From positions 1 to 64,000 of the forward strand of contig QHBK01000013.1 in assembly GCA_003244105.1 (NCBI GenBank): a stretch of DNA of 64,000 bases. Reading direction: 5' to 3'. Below the pieces are notes generated by a model. It was given only the letters and a program-made list of their open reading frames with translations, did no database searches and was not told the DNA's origin. The DNA is from Candidatus Eremiobacter antarcticus. GTDB taxonomy: Bacteria; Vulcanimicrobiota; Vulcanimicrobiia; Eremiobacterales; Eremiobacteraceae. The translations under genes were made by a program, and so were the position numbers. Positions within the stretch are counted from its first letter, which is position 1. Every line of letters starts with the position of its first letter. Below, piece after piece: positions 42,965 to 52,068 of this stretch.

Positions 42965-45049
42965 GTGGCAGCGGCCCGCCGCGCGGCGGTGTGGGGCGGC
43001 TTGCTGCAAGCATCTCCGGATCGCGCTGAGCTGCGCAACTCGTGCGTCCGGCCACCCGAGAACGACACGCTTCTTGTCGACGACCTGGCGGCATTGCTGA
43101 ACCGCTGCGACGCAGCTTCCGTCTCGGAGGCGGCGCTTGCATGTGCCGCAGCGGGCAGTGGCGACGGCTTGGCGCTGGTCGCCGCGGCGCTCTACGCGGC
43201 CCGTCTGCATCTGCAGGCTGCGGGTCTCGGCGTTGAACAACGCCCGGCTCAGGAGTCCATGCTGCAGGTCAAAGAAAGGCCAAGGCGCGCTGTCTTTGCG
43301 ACGACGCACGCTGCGCTCGCGGCTTTGGAGCAGCTCGGCAAGACGACGGTGTTCGCATCGCGCGCGCTCTTGGCGGCTTTGGACGATCTGGACGACGACA
43401 GCGCCACGGCCGCGGTGCGACGGTTCTTGGTTGCCGCCTATCTCTCTGATGGCGGGGAGCATTTCGTGCGGGCGTTGGCGGGCGCGCCGTATCGAGTCGA
43501 TCCCATTCATCTGCGGCTGGCGGCACGGTGCCTCGAGAACGATGGCAAGACGCGCCCGCCTGCGGCCGCCATGAGTGTGCGTAGCGCCACAGCCCTTGCC
43601 GTGGCCCAAGCGTCCGTGCGAGAGACGGCGGTGGCAGCGGCCGCTGACATGGATCGTGCCGCCGCACTGGCAAACGACCCCGGATTTTCCCTGGCGCGAG
43701 CGCTCGAGCAGGCACAGGGCGAAGTGTGCGGACGCAGCGCCGCCTTACAAGACGAACGATTTTCGCTTCTGTCCGCGGCAGCGGCGTGCGACCGGGTTTG
43801 GTCGGCCACAGCCGCAGCGCCGGCGGCTGCGTTGCGGATCGCCGCCTTCCTCGAGGCTGTGGACTCGCGCCGGGTTTCGCCGGCTCTGACCGCTGTCGCC
43901 CGTCCTGCACATGCGTCTTCTCAGCCGTCCGCCTCGCTGCGCTTGCGCGATGAGGGAGCGTCGCCCGTCGTCGTCGATGCTTTCCTCGCAAGCTTGGAGC
44001 TTGACGAGAAGGGCACCAGCGCTTTTGTGGCCGAGCCCGTCGACATGGTTGCCACAATCGACGCCTCATTGCGTGCGGCGGCGGCAGACAGCGGGCTCGA
44101 AGCACCGGCGCCGGCGCCGTGGACGTGGCCCCAGCCGGAAGCAGCCGCACAGCTGACGGCCGCAGGCATGACGTTTTCTGCGTCTCGCTTGAACGCATTC
44201 GTCAAGTGCCCGCGCCGCTGGTACTACGAGTACCTGTGCGGGGTGCTGGACGATTCGACATCGATGCAGTCGTCGTACGGGCGTGTGATGCACGCAGCGC
44301 TGGAAGCGCTCCACCGCGATTTCCGGATTCCGTCCGACCACGAGCCGGTCGCGACGCTTGAACGTCTCTTGCTCGAGCTCGACTTGGCGTTCGGCAGCGC
44401 GCGTTACGATTTCGCATCGCAGCTGGAATACGAGGTCGCTCGTTCGCGGGCGCGCCGCATGGCGGCCCAGTACGTGCGCTGGCTGGACGCCCAGGCCCGC
44501 AAAGCACCGCTTGAGATCCTCCACGTCGAATCGCTGCATCGCTTCAGGCTGGGTGGCCACCAGTTCGTCGGCTATATCGACCGGATCGACCGCCCGCTTT
44601 CCGGCGGCCCAGTCACCATCTTCGACTACAAGACGGGCCGCATCGACAGCGACGCGATCGAGTACCTGAAGCGAGTTCGCCGCGGAGAGGAAGCGCAGCT
44701 CGCGCTCTATTACGCGATGCGCAAGGATCAAGGCGACGACATCGCGAGAATCGCGTTGATATCGCTGCGCGATCCACGCGACGAGGTGTGGATTTTGGCT
44801 CTCGACATCACGAACGACGACGGGAGCGCGGTCATCGAGCGTAATGCCGAAGACGGCGTCTTGCGCGCGGCGTGCTCGCGGCTGGATTTGGCCGCGTCCT
44901 TAGATGCGTTGCTGGCGCGCTGCGACCAACTGACCTCTACGGGCTTTGAACACTTTCCGGCGGGCGTCGATCCGCCGTGCGACTTCTGCGAATATGCACG
45001 GGCATGCCGTGACCGCCCGGTTGCGGGAGAGCGCATCTTTGCACGCTGA
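42965..45049 (+). CDS. AddB-type Fe-S PD-(D/E)XK nuclease subunit
   Basis: A 694-residue protein whose C-terminal 270 residues match the nuclease domain of AddB and related helicase-nucleases. They contain FVKCPRRWYYEYLCG, the GRVMHAALEAL block, the catalytic VGYIDRIDR and IFDYKTGR (D...D-x-K), and a closing C-x2-C-x5-C cluster motif (DPPCDFCEYARAC). The first 400 residues are Ala-rich and helical, with no Walker A and no family I can name. Start GTG 42965 is tentative. The stop overlaps the TTG start of the helicase-like gene, so the two are translated together and probably form a complex for DNA end processing. Confidence 0.8.
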   Translation: MAAARRAAVWGGLLQASPDRAELRNSCVRPPENDTLLVDDLAALLNRCDAASVSEAALACAAAGSGDGLALVAAALYAARLHLQAAGLGVEQRPAQESMLQVKERPRRAVFATTHAALAALEQLGKTTVFASRALLAALDDLDDDSATAAVRRFLVAAYLSDGGEHFVRALAGAPYRVDPIHLRLAARCLENDGKTRPPAAAMSVRSATALAVAQASVRETAVAAAADMDRAAALANDPGFSLARALEQAQGEVCGRSAALQDERFSLLSAAAACDRVWSATAAAPAAALRIAAFLEAVDSRRVSPALTAVARPAHASSQPSASLRLRDEGASPVVVDAFLASLELDEKGTSAFVAEPVDMVATIDASLRAAAADSGLEAPAPAPWTWPQPEAAAQLTAAGMTFSASRLNAFVKCPRRWYYEYLCGVLDDSTSMQSSYGRVMHAALEALHRDFRIPSDHEPVATLERLLLELDLAFGSARYDFASQLEYEVARSRARRMAAQYVRWLDAQARKAPLEILHVESLHRFRLGGHQFVGYIDRIDRPLSGGPVTIFDYKTGRIDSDAIEYLKRVRRGEEAQLALYYAMRKDQGDDIARIALISLRDPRDEVWILALDITNDDGSAVIERNAEDGVLRAACSRLDLAASLDALLARCDQLTSTGFEHFPAGVDPPCDFCEYARACRDRPVAGERIFAR

Positions 45050-47297
45050 CGCCGGCAGGCTGCGGCTGAGCCAGGCGCAGGCGCCGGTGCTGACCGTATG
45101 CGGCGCTGAGATTGTCGTGGTCACCGGGCCGCCGGGGTCCGGCAAGACCACGGCGCTTGCGGCCTATGCCCAGCAGTGCGAACGCGAGGGCCGCAACACC
45201 GTCGTGGTGTGCGCGCATGAAGAAGGCGTGAGTGAGTTGCGGGATGCGCTCGAGCAGATGCGCGAAGACTGGGACCCGCAAGCGGCAGAGACAAGCCCTG
45301 CCGCCGCTGCGACGATGACTGCCGTGGGGATGCTGGCCGACCATGCAGCGGCGTGGATGCGCCGGTCGTACGTCTCTGCGCGCGTCGCGCCGGATCTGTG
45401 CGTCGGGCCGCCGGCTGCCGCCGAGGCGATCGTCGCTCGCGCGGCCCGGGGTCTGCTGGACATGAGCTGGCCCATCTTCGCGAGCGGCGCGTTCAATCTT
45501 GACCTGCCCCACCTCAGCCGTCCCGACGCATTCTTGCGCGAAGCGGCGTCCCTGTTCACCCTGCTGCAGCGCTCGCGCGTCTCGCCTGAAGAGTTCGAAG
45601 CCGGCTGCGCTTCAGGCATGACCGCCTTTTACGGGCGCGACGTCGAGAGAGCGGCCATTCTGCTGCAGGACCCGCAGTTGAGGGAGCGGCTCAGCAAGAG
45701 AGGCCGGGAAGCCTGCCGTGCTTCCAACGCGGCGCTTGGCGTTCAGCGCGCGGCCGAACGAGACGTCGCTGCAATTCTCGCGCAGCTCTACCGTGAGTAT
45801 CTGACTGTGGCAACGGCTGCGCCCATCCGCACGGCCGAGGACATCCTCGACGCCGCGCTGCGGTGGCTGAACCAAAGCGAAGACGCGGCCGCGAGCGTGC
45901 GCCGTCGCGTCGATTGCATGCTGGTCGACGACGCGGAAGACGCAGAACCGGCGCTGGGCGCGATTGTCGCGGCCTTACGCAGGCCGGCTGATCTCACAGT
46001 CGTGCTCGCAGGGTGGGAGCCCGCGGCCGTCGCGGGTTTCGAGGGACGCCGAAGCGCACTGGAGATGACGAGCATCAGCCGGCGCATCCAACTGCCGCCG
46101 CGCGAGGCAGCGAGCGCCCCGCGGGTTGCGCGCCTGGACGACGAACGAACCGAAGTCGAGTGGTTGGCGAAGGAGATCGGCGCCTTGCTTGACGCGGGAG
46201 AGCGTCCGGAAACAATCGCGCTGCTCTGCCGCACGGAAGATGCCGCCTTCTCATACGCTCGAAGTCTGCGCGCGTACGGCTTGCCGGTGTCGGTGCCGCC
46301 GGACGCGTTTGAAGATCAGGCCGAGCTCTTGGATCTGCTCTCGCTCTGTGCGATCGTGGAAGATCCTCTCGACCCCGAACATTTGTTGCGCGTCGCAGCG
46401 TCGCCGCTGCTGGGTCTGAGCGACGCGACGATCTCGCGACTTTGCCGCGAGCCCGCGGACGGCAGACAGCTGACGCTGCCTATCGCTGATGCGCAGGCCG
46501 ACCTCAACGCAGGCAAGAGCGCTCATCCGATGACATTCGCCAAGAATCTGCTGCTCGGTGAGGCAGACGGGTTCGTGTCCGAGGAGACCGCCGACGTGCT
46601 CGGGCGCTTCCGCCTCAAGCTGGCCGCTTGGCGGATGGACTGCGCGGCGTCCGCGCCGGTTGGAAAGTTTGCTCACCTCATGAAAGCGGGCGGCTTTCAC
46701 GAGCGTTGGCAGCAGTCGCCCGCTCATTATCGCAGCCGCCTCCTCGATGACGCAAACCGAGTGGCGGAGACGCTCGTAAGCGCAACGCGCGGCGACGAGG
46801 CGTTGCCGATCCGCGACATCATTATGAAGTTGGAGGAGGAATCGTTGCCCATGCGTCGCGCTCGCCGGACCTCCGGCGCGGTCGCGACTGACGGCATCGC
46901 ACAGGCAAAAGGCTGCCGCTGGAGGCATGTCTTCGTCGCCGGCGTCGCGCACGAACGGTTCCCGCGCATCTATGCATCTCATGCGATGGCGTTTTCGCGC
47001 GCGTTCGGCCTGATCATACGAGAGAACGTAGCCCGGGGCGCGGCCCAGACCGCGAAATTCGCGTGGTACTACGCCAAGTTCGGCGCGAAAGCGATGTACC
47101 TCGAAGAGGAGCGGCGTGCGCTGCGTTACGGGCTGTCGCGCGGAGTGGCCGGTTCGGCCGCGAGCGGGTTCGGTTCGGCCCCACGCTGGGCAAGCGATCA
47201 GGATCTTCTGGCGTCGCTGGCACGCGAGCACGATGGCGGCGAGGCTTCAACGGCCAACGCCCCGATCGAAGCCTCAGCGGCCGGCGGAAGCGGGTAG
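45039..47297 (+). CDS. Degenerate UvrD/AddB-like helicase subunit
   Basis: An SF1-like protein of about 750 residues, starting at TTG 45039 inside the end of the nuclease gene. Motif I is intact (VVTGPPGSGKTTALAAYA). Later motifs are altered: motif II reads LVDDAEDAEP for the usual V-DE-x-QD, motif III reads VVLAGWEPAAVAGFEG without the D-x2-Q, and motif VI reads RYGLSRGVAGSAASG where active enzymes have YVALTRA. Motifs IV (IALLCRT) and V (QAKGCRWRHVFVAGV) are recognisable. AddB shows a similar state, with an ATP site kept and unwinding motifs lost. It is likely a structural or DNA-scanning partner of the nuclease. Confidence 0.75.
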   Translation: MHADAGRLRLSQAQAPVLTVCGAEIVVVTGPPGSGKTTALAAYAQQCEREGRNTVVVCAHEEGVSELRDALEQMREDWDPQAAETSPAAAATMTAVGMLADHAAAWMRRSYVSARVAPDLCVGPPAAAEAIVARAARGLLDMSWPIFASGAFNLDLPHLSRPDAFLREAASLFTLLQRSRVSPEEFEAGCASGMTAFYGRDVERAAILLQDPQLRERLSKRGREACRASNAALGVQRAAERDVAAILAQLYREYLTVATAAPIRTAEDILDAALRWLNQSEDAAASVRRRVDCMLVDDAEDAEPALGAIVAALRRPADLTVVLAGWEPAAVAGFEGRRSALEMTSISRRIQLPPREAASAPRVARLDDERTEVEWLAKEIGALLDAGERPETIALLCRTEDAAFSYARSLRAYGLPVSVPPDAFEDQAELLDLLSLCAIVEDPLDPEHLLRVAASPLLGLSDATISRLCREPADGRQLTLPIADAQADLNAGKSAHPMTFAKNLLLGEADGFVSEETADVLGRFRLKLAAWRMDCAASAPVGKFAHLMKAGGFHERWQQSPAHYRSRLLDDANRVAETLVSATRGDEALPIRDIIMKLEEESLPMRRARRTSGAVATDGIAQAKGCRWRHVFVAGVAHERFPRIYASHAMAFSRAFGLIIRENVARGAAQTAKFAWYYAKFGAKAMYLEEERRALRYGLSRGVAGSAASGFGSAPRWASDQDLLASLAREHDGGEASTANAPIEASAAGGSG

Positions 47298-47300
47298 CCT

Positions 47301-48092
47301 GTGCGCGCTCGCGCGGCCGGCATAGCGGCCGTCCTTGTTCTGTTCTTCTGGAGCGCCGGTGCCGCAGCATCCGGCTCGCTGGCCGGCGTGACGCTGGGTC
47401 AATCCGTGCTGTCCGTGACCGCGTCGTTGGGTCCGCCCGATCTGGTGCAAAGCACGGATGATGGCCAAGAGTGGCGCTGGTTCGACGCGAGGGGCATCGA
47501 CATCGATCTGCTGGCCGACGACGCGCTGTTCGTTCACCAGGTCTTGATCGCTCGACCGCAATCACAGGGCCGTCCTGCCCCGCTCGTGCAGCCGAAGGAG
47601 TGGGCCCTGCTCGCGAGCGCCCGCGGCCACGCCGAGAGAACCCTTGCGGCGGCCGGCGCGAAGCGGGAACCGGAGCCGGAAAGGGCGATCAGCGCGTGGC
47701 GCTTAGGATCGCAACTCCTCGTGCTCGAGTTCTCAGCCGAGGCGGTGGCGAAGATCTTGCTGCTCGACGATGCATCGGCGCGCCGGTTCGGCTACCTGGG
47801 TGCGCACGCGTTAAGCGCGTACCGGGCTCCGCGTCTCGTGCGCCAAGCCGCCGTCGAGTATCCGAAAGGGGCCATCCGCGACCGGGCGCAGGGCGTCGTC
47901 GTCGTGCGCGTCGTGGTCAGCAGCGCAGGCGCGGTGAAGGATGCGCGCATCATCCTGTCATCGGGCAACGCCGACATCGACGCAGCTGAGACTCAAAGCA
48001 TGCGGCAATCGACGTTTAGGCCCGCGCACTGCGACGGTATGCTCTGTGAAGGCGTTTTCTTGGACCGTGAGGATTACTCGCTGGACGGCTGA
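47301..48092 (+). CDS. TonB C-terminal domain protein
   Basis: A 263-residue protein beginning with one hydrophobic segment (AAGIAAVLVLFFWSAGAAASG) that could be a signal or a membrane anchor. The middle contains a repeated small domain (SLAGVTLGQSVLSVTASLGPPD). The C terminus is a TonB domain: YPKGAIRDRAQGVVVVRVVVSSAGAVKDARIILSSG and FRPAHCDG. TonB links inner-membrane proton energy to outer-membrane receptors, and the B12 receptor of this window is an obvious candidate partner. The usual Pro-rich spacer is missing and no exbB/exbD lie nearby, so the energising role is inferred. Confidence 0.75.
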   Translation: MRARAAGIAAVLVLFFWSAGAAASGSLAGVTLGQSVLSVTASLGPPDLVQSTDDGQEWRWFDARGIDIDLLADDALFVHQVLIARPQSQGRPAPLVQPKEWALLASARGHAERTLAAAGAKREPEPERAISAWRLGSQLLVLEFSAEAVAKILLLDDASARRFGYLGAHALSAYRAPRLVRQAAVEYPKGAIRDRAQGVVVVRVVVSSAGAVKDARIILSSGNADIDAAETQSMRQSTFRPAHCDGMLCEGVFLDREDYSLDG

Positions 48093-48103
48093 CCCTCAGG
48101 GCA

Positions 48104-50365
48104 TCAAATCGCGTTGATGGCCCGCCAAACCCGCTCCGGGGTCATCGGCGTCTTGTGCGGCACGGCGCCCACCGCATCGCGAATGGCGTTGCCGATGGCT
48201 CCCGCCGGCGTGGTGACAGGCGGCTCGCCGACGCCTTTCATACCGTGCGGGCCTTCGCTGGAAGGCGACTCTACGATGATCGCCTCGATGGCCGGCGCGT
48301 CGACGGCGGTCGGCAACAGATAATCTTTGAGGCCCGTGTTGACGATGCCGGACTCGTCGAACTGCAGCTCTTCCGTCAGGCCATAGCCGAGTCCCTGAAC
48401 TGCGCCCCCTTCGATCTGTCCGACGACGCCGGTCGGATTGATCGCGAAGCCGGCATCCTGGGCCGTGACGATCTTGAGAACTTTCACGCAGCCGGTCTGC
48501 GGGTCCACATCGACCTCCGCCGCGCTGGTCGTGAACGATGGAGCCATCCAGGCTGCGAAGTCGTGCGATTGCACAAGCTCCGGATCAAACTCTGGGTCTT
48601 CGATTTCGCGTGCGCCGCCTTCACCGGTAATCGTGCCGCCCGCCGCCTCCGCCAGGTTCGCAAAGGCCACGGCATGATCCGGAAAGCCGCGCACCCGCGC
48701 GAAGCCGCCGCTCAACTCTATGTCGTCGACGCGCGCTTCCAGTGACTCCTCGGCGCTCGCGAGCAGTTGCCGCCTGACGTCGAGCGCGGCGGCTTCGACC
48801 GCCTGTCCGGCAGAAAAGGTGGCCGTGCTTCCATGCACGCCGCCGTCATACGTGCGGGTTGCTGTATCCGCAAGCGTCAAGCGGACCTGCGAGGGATCGA
48901 TGCCCAAGTGATCGGCGACCAGAATCGGCAAGGCGCCCGCGGCCGACCCGGTGCCGATCTCGGGATTGCCCGAGACGACATGCACCGATCCGTCGGATCG
49001 TACTTCCACCTTGGCTTCCGAGCGTCCGCATGATGAGAACCACCACGAGCAGCTAAGACCCCGCCCGCGGTTAGGGGGCAGCTTTTCTCCCCAACCGATA
49101 GCGGCGGCGCTTTTCTGCAGCGTCTCCCGCGCGCTGACCGACGTCAACTTTTGTCCGGTCGGGCTTTCGTCGCCATCCACCCATGCGTTCTTGAGTCGCA
49201 GCTCGAGCGGATCCACGGACAACGCGCGCGCGACTTCGTCGATGTGCAGCTCCTTGCAATATGTCGCCTCAGGACCACCCGGGGCGCGCACCGGACCGGC
49301 GACCTGTTTGTGCGTATAGACGAGCTTGGCTTCCAGATCGAGGGCAGGAATACGGTAGGGGGCTGACGCCAGCATGGTTGCGATGAGCGCCGTGCCGGAT
49401 CCGTAGCCGAGGTACGCGCCGGTGTCGAATGCGAACGACGCGCGCATGCCGAGCAGCGTGCCGTCCTGCGCAGCGCCTGTGCGGAAACTCGCGCGGCCGC
49501 CGTGCCGCGGAAAGACGTGCAACCCGTCCTCGTGGCGCGACCAGATCATGCGCACGGTGCGCTCACAGTTGAGCGCGAGCGCCGCCACGAACCACTCGAC
49601 GGCCATCAGTATCTTGCCGCCGAACGCGCCGCCGACGAACTGGTTCACGAAGCGCACGCGCTCTACGTCCAGATCGAAGAACTCAGCCAGCTCCTCGCGG
49701 TTTCCGTACGGCGACTGCGAGCCGCACCATACGGTCAGCCCCCCGTCCGGCTCTTTGCGGGCAGCGGCGGACCGGGGCTCCACATAGCCCGGGATGCCGT
49801 GCGAAAGCTCGAAGCTGGAATCGATGACCACATGCGCGCGCTCGAATGCCTTTTCGACATCGCCGCGGCGGATGCGGTTGCGACCGCAGACGTTCCCCCG
49901 CATGAAGCGCGTCGCCGACTTCTCGTATGCTTTCCACCGCGGGTGCACGAGCTGCGCGCCGTCGCGAAGCGCGTCGTCGATGGTCATGACCGGCTCGAGC
50001 GCTTCATACTTGACGTCTATGGCGGCCGCCGCTGCATGCGCTTGCGCTTCCGTTTCCGCCGCGACGGCAGCGACGGGCTCGCCCTTGTAGCGCACGTACT
50101 CCTGCGGGAACAGGTGCTGATCTTTGATGCTGAAGTCGAACGGCTTGCGCGGCGTATTGCCGCTGAAGACCACTGCCACGACTCCCGGCATACCCTGCGC
50201 GCGGGCGACGTCGATCGCGCGGATGCGCGCGAAGGGATGCGGGGAACGCAACACGACGCCGCTCGCCGCTCGCTCGAACGCGAGGTCGGCGGTGTACACG
50301 GCCTGACCCGTTGCTTTGGCGGCCGCATCCGCTCTGGTGCGAGCGGTGCCGATGATCGCACTCAT
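48104..50365 (-). CDS. Xanthine dehydrogenase-family molybdopterin subunit
   Basis: The large catalytic subunit (753 residues) of a molybdenum hydroxylase. Family blocks: the N-terminal GKATGQAVYTADLAF-like start, FVGGAFGGK (molybdopterin contact), the GPVRAPGGPEATYCKE block, PEIGTGSA, and the C-terminal GVGEPPVTTPAGAIGNAIRDA with the catalytic Glu. The CO dehydrogenase active-site loop AYRCSFR is not seen, so xanthine, aldehyde or another aromatic substrate is more likely than CO. It follows the 2Fe-2S gene by five bases and completes the FAD / Fe-S / Mo order of this operon. Confidence 0.88.
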   Translation of the reverse strand: MSAIIGTARTRADAAAKATGQAVYTADLAFERAASGVVLRSPHPFARIRAIDVARAQGMPGVVAVVFSGNTPRKPFDFSIKDQHLFPQEYVRYKGEPVAAVAAETEAQAHAAAAAIDVKYEALEPVMTIDDALRDGAQLVHPRWKAYEKSATRFMRGNVCGRNRIRRGDVEKAFERAHVVIDSSFELSHGIPGYVEPRSAAARKEPDGGLTVWCGSQSPYGNREELAEFFDLDVERVRFVNQFVGGAFGGKILMAVEWFVAALALNCERTVRMIWSRHEDGLHVFPRHGGRASFRTGAAQDGTLLGMRASFAFDTGAYLGYGSGTALIATMLASAPYRIPALDLEAKLVYTHKQVAGPVRAPGGPEATYCKELHIDEVARALSVDPLELRLKNAWVDGDESPTGQKLTSVSARETLQKSAAAIGWGEKLPPNRGRGLSCSWWFSSCGRSEAKVEVRSDGSVHVVSGNPEIGTGSAAGALPILVADHLGIDPSQVRLTLADTATRTYDGGVHGSTATFSAGQAVEAAALDVRRQLLASAEESLEARVDDIELSGGFARVRGFPDHAVAFANLAEAAGGTITGEGGAREIEDPEFDPELVQSHDFAAWMAPSFTTSAAEVDVDPQTGCVKVLKIVTAQDAGFAINPTGVVGQIEGGAVQGLGYGLTEELQFDESGIVNTGLKDYLLPTAVDAPAIEAIIVESPSSEGPHGMKGVGEPPVTTPAGAIGNAIRDAVGAVPHKTPMTPERVWRAINAI

Positions 50366-50370
50366 CGCTT

Positions 50371-50895
50371 CTATGCTCGCGAGCGTGACCGCGGCGACGG
50401 CTCCGGTTGTGTCTGCCTCTCGTGTTGCGCCATCCGAGCGGCGGCGAGCATGACCGATGCGACGATCGACTGGTATCCCGTGCAGCGGCAGATGTTCCCG
50501 GAAAGCGCGGAACGCACGTCATCTTCCGCCGGGGAAGGATCACTCGCCAACAGCGCCGCGGCGGACATGATCATGCCCGGCGTGCAGTACCCGCATTGCA
50601 GACCGCTGCACTCGATAAATGCCGCCGGCAACGCTTGCGGGCTCCCGTCGGGCGCGCGCATGGCTTCGATAGTGCGGACGTGGCGATGATCGGCGTCCAC
50701 TGCGAAATACAAACACGCATTGACGGCCGCGTCCTCCACCAAGACGGTGCATGCCCCGCAGTAGCCGGTGCCGCAGCCCTCTTTGGTTCCGGTCAGGTGA
50801 AGATCATCGCGCAGCACCTGCAGCAGAGAACGCGACGGGTGCACCAACAGCTCGTACGGCGTTCCGTTGACCATAAGATTCACCGGCTGCATCAT
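50371..50895 (-). CDS. 2Fe-2S subunit of the molybdenum hydroxylase
   Basis: A 174-residue ferredoxin-like subunit that carries electrons from molybdenum to FAD. Both cluster motifs are complete: plant-type C-x4-C-x2-C (EGCGTGYCGAC) and the C-terminal-domain C-x2-C plus C-x-C (LQCGYCTPGM, GNICRCTGY). ATG 50895 overlaps the stop of the FAD subunit gene (ATGA). The tail (QTQPEPSPRSRSRA) is a short charged extension. The frame is open upstream under the previous gene. Confidence 0.92.
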   Translation of the reverse strand: MMQPVNLMVNGTPYELLVHPSRSLLQVLRDDLHLTGTKEGCGTGYCGACTVLVEDAAVNACLYFAVDADHRHVRTIEAMRAPDGSPQALPAAFIECSGLQCGYCTPGMIMSAAALLASDPSPAEDDVRSALSGNICRCTGYQSIVASVMLAAARMAQHERQTQPEPSPRSRSRA

Positions 50896-51761
50896 AGGTT
50901 TGATCTCGCCGATGTCGGGGAGGACGACATCGAGAGCAGCGCCCGTTGCGTCAGCACCGACACGAGGTGGCGCCGGTACTCGGCGCCGGCTCGGTGATCG
51001 GTGACGGGTTTTGCGTCGTGGACGGCCGCCACGCGGCCGGCCTCTGTTGCGGTGGCTTCGTCCAACCGCCTGCCACGCAGCCATGCTTCGGCGCCGGCAG
51101 CTCGCAGCGGTGTCTCGCCTGCACCCGCCAACGCGATATGGACGTCGTTCAGCGTATCGCCTTCCAGACGGCAGCGCGCAGCCACGGCCACTAACGCCAT
51201 CTCGAAGGCGCGGCGAGTCATGACTTTCTCGTACGCACACCGATGCTCGCCGATCGGGATCTCCACGGCCACGAGCAGTTCGCCGGAGGCCAAGATGGGA
51301 GCGCGCTTTGATAAGAGCTGCTCGATAGCGACGATGCGCGATTGCTCCTGCGATGATGCAACCTCGCAGCGCGCGTCATATGCCAGCAATGCGGCGCTCA
51401 GGTCGGAAGCCGGATCGCCCGAGCAGATGTTGCCGCCGACGGTCGCGACATTGCGCAGCTGCACCGCGCCGAGGCTCTCGGCCGCCCGGACCAAAAGAGG
51501 CGCAAAGGTTCGCGCTTGCTCGTCAGCGGTCAATGCCGCCGCCGTCGCCAGCGCGCCGACGCGCAAGAAGGCCCCGGCTCTTTGGATGCCGCGCATGTCC
51601 GAGATGCGTTTCACGTTGACGAGGGCGATCTTTTCCGCTTCGTCGCCGGGATGGAGCGCAAAGCGCAGCCGCGTTCCGCCTGCGAGCACTCGCGCGTCCG
51701 GGCCGAAGCGGTCGAGCAGCACGAGCGCTTCATCGACGAAATTGGGCTCGAAGTAAAGCAT
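50892..51761 (-). CDS. FAD-binding subunit of the molybdenum hydroxylase
   Basis: The medium (CoxM/XdhB-type) subunit of about 289 residues, first gene of the operon. Flavin-binding blocks are VLAGGTRL near the N terminus and AVQLRNVATVGGNICSGDPASDL, followed by the CO-dehydrogenase-flavoprotein C-terminal domain. ATG 51761 gives the usual family start (MLYFEPNFVDEALVLL); the frame stays open to 52037, overlapping the opposite-strand riboswitch. Transcription must therefore begin in the same 300-base region that holds the B12 leader on the other strand. Confidence 0.9.
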   Translation of the reverse strand: MLYFEPNFVDEALVLLDRFGPDARVLAGGTRLRFALHPGDEAEKIALVNVKRISDMRGIQRAGAFLRVGALATAAALTADEQARTFAPLLVRAAESLGAVQLRNVATVGGNICSGDPASDLSAALLAYDARCEVASSQEQSRIVAIEQLLSKRAPILASGELLVAVEIPIGEHRCAYEKVMTRRAFEMALVAVAARCRLEGDTLNDVHIALAGAGETPLRAAGAEAWLRGRRLDEATATEAGRVAAVHDAKPVTDHRAGAEYRRHLVSVLTQRALLSMSSSPTSARSNL

Positions 51762-51870
51762 GGGACAGGCGCGATTCTGGACGGATATGGCCGCCGACCT
51801 TTCGGCGTCACCGCGCGCGGCGCTGAGGAAGGGCGGCCTCGACGCGCGTGCGAACGGGCGACAGGAGCTA

Positions 51871-52010
51871 TCGGGCGCGAGGGAAGCCGGTGATGAATCC
51901 GGCGCGGTCGCGCCACTGTGACCGGGGAGCCGCCGGGCCGCCACTATCAATCGATGATGGGAAGGCGCCGGCATACAGGCGATGATCCGGAAGCCAGGAG
52001 ACCTGCCCGA
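51871..52010 (+). ncRNA. Cobalamin (adenosylcobalamin-type) riboswitch
   Basis: The leader of the B12 transport operon contains the conserved cobalamin aptamer. The P1 strands TCGGGC (51871-51876) and GCCCGA (52005-52010) close it. Inside are GGGAAGCCGGTG-AATCCGGC, GCGGTCGCGCCACTGTGACCG and the B12 box AAGCCAGGAGACCTGCC at 51991-52007. Binding of cobalamin should repress the downstream transporter genes. Confidence 0.93.
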
Positions 52011-52042
52011 TGGCGCAGTGCAGCGGCGACGCCGCACTCCAA

Positions 52043-52061
52043 CCTCTTCGCGTCAAAGAGG
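52043..52061 (+). promoter_or_regulatory. Ribosome-site-sequestering hairpin of the B12 riboswitch
   Basis: CCTCTT (52043-52048) pairs with AAGAGG (52056-52061), burying the AGAGGAG ribosome site that lies seven bases before ATG 52069. There is no T run, so control is probably at translation initiation, not termination. Confidence 0.7.
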
Positions 52062-52068
52062 AGACTGC

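Noticed and set aside
48104-51761. Aerobic CO dehydrogenase (CoxMSL)
   Set aside because: The FAD, Fe-S and Mo gene set fits, but the large subunit lacks the CO-specific AYRCSFR loop.
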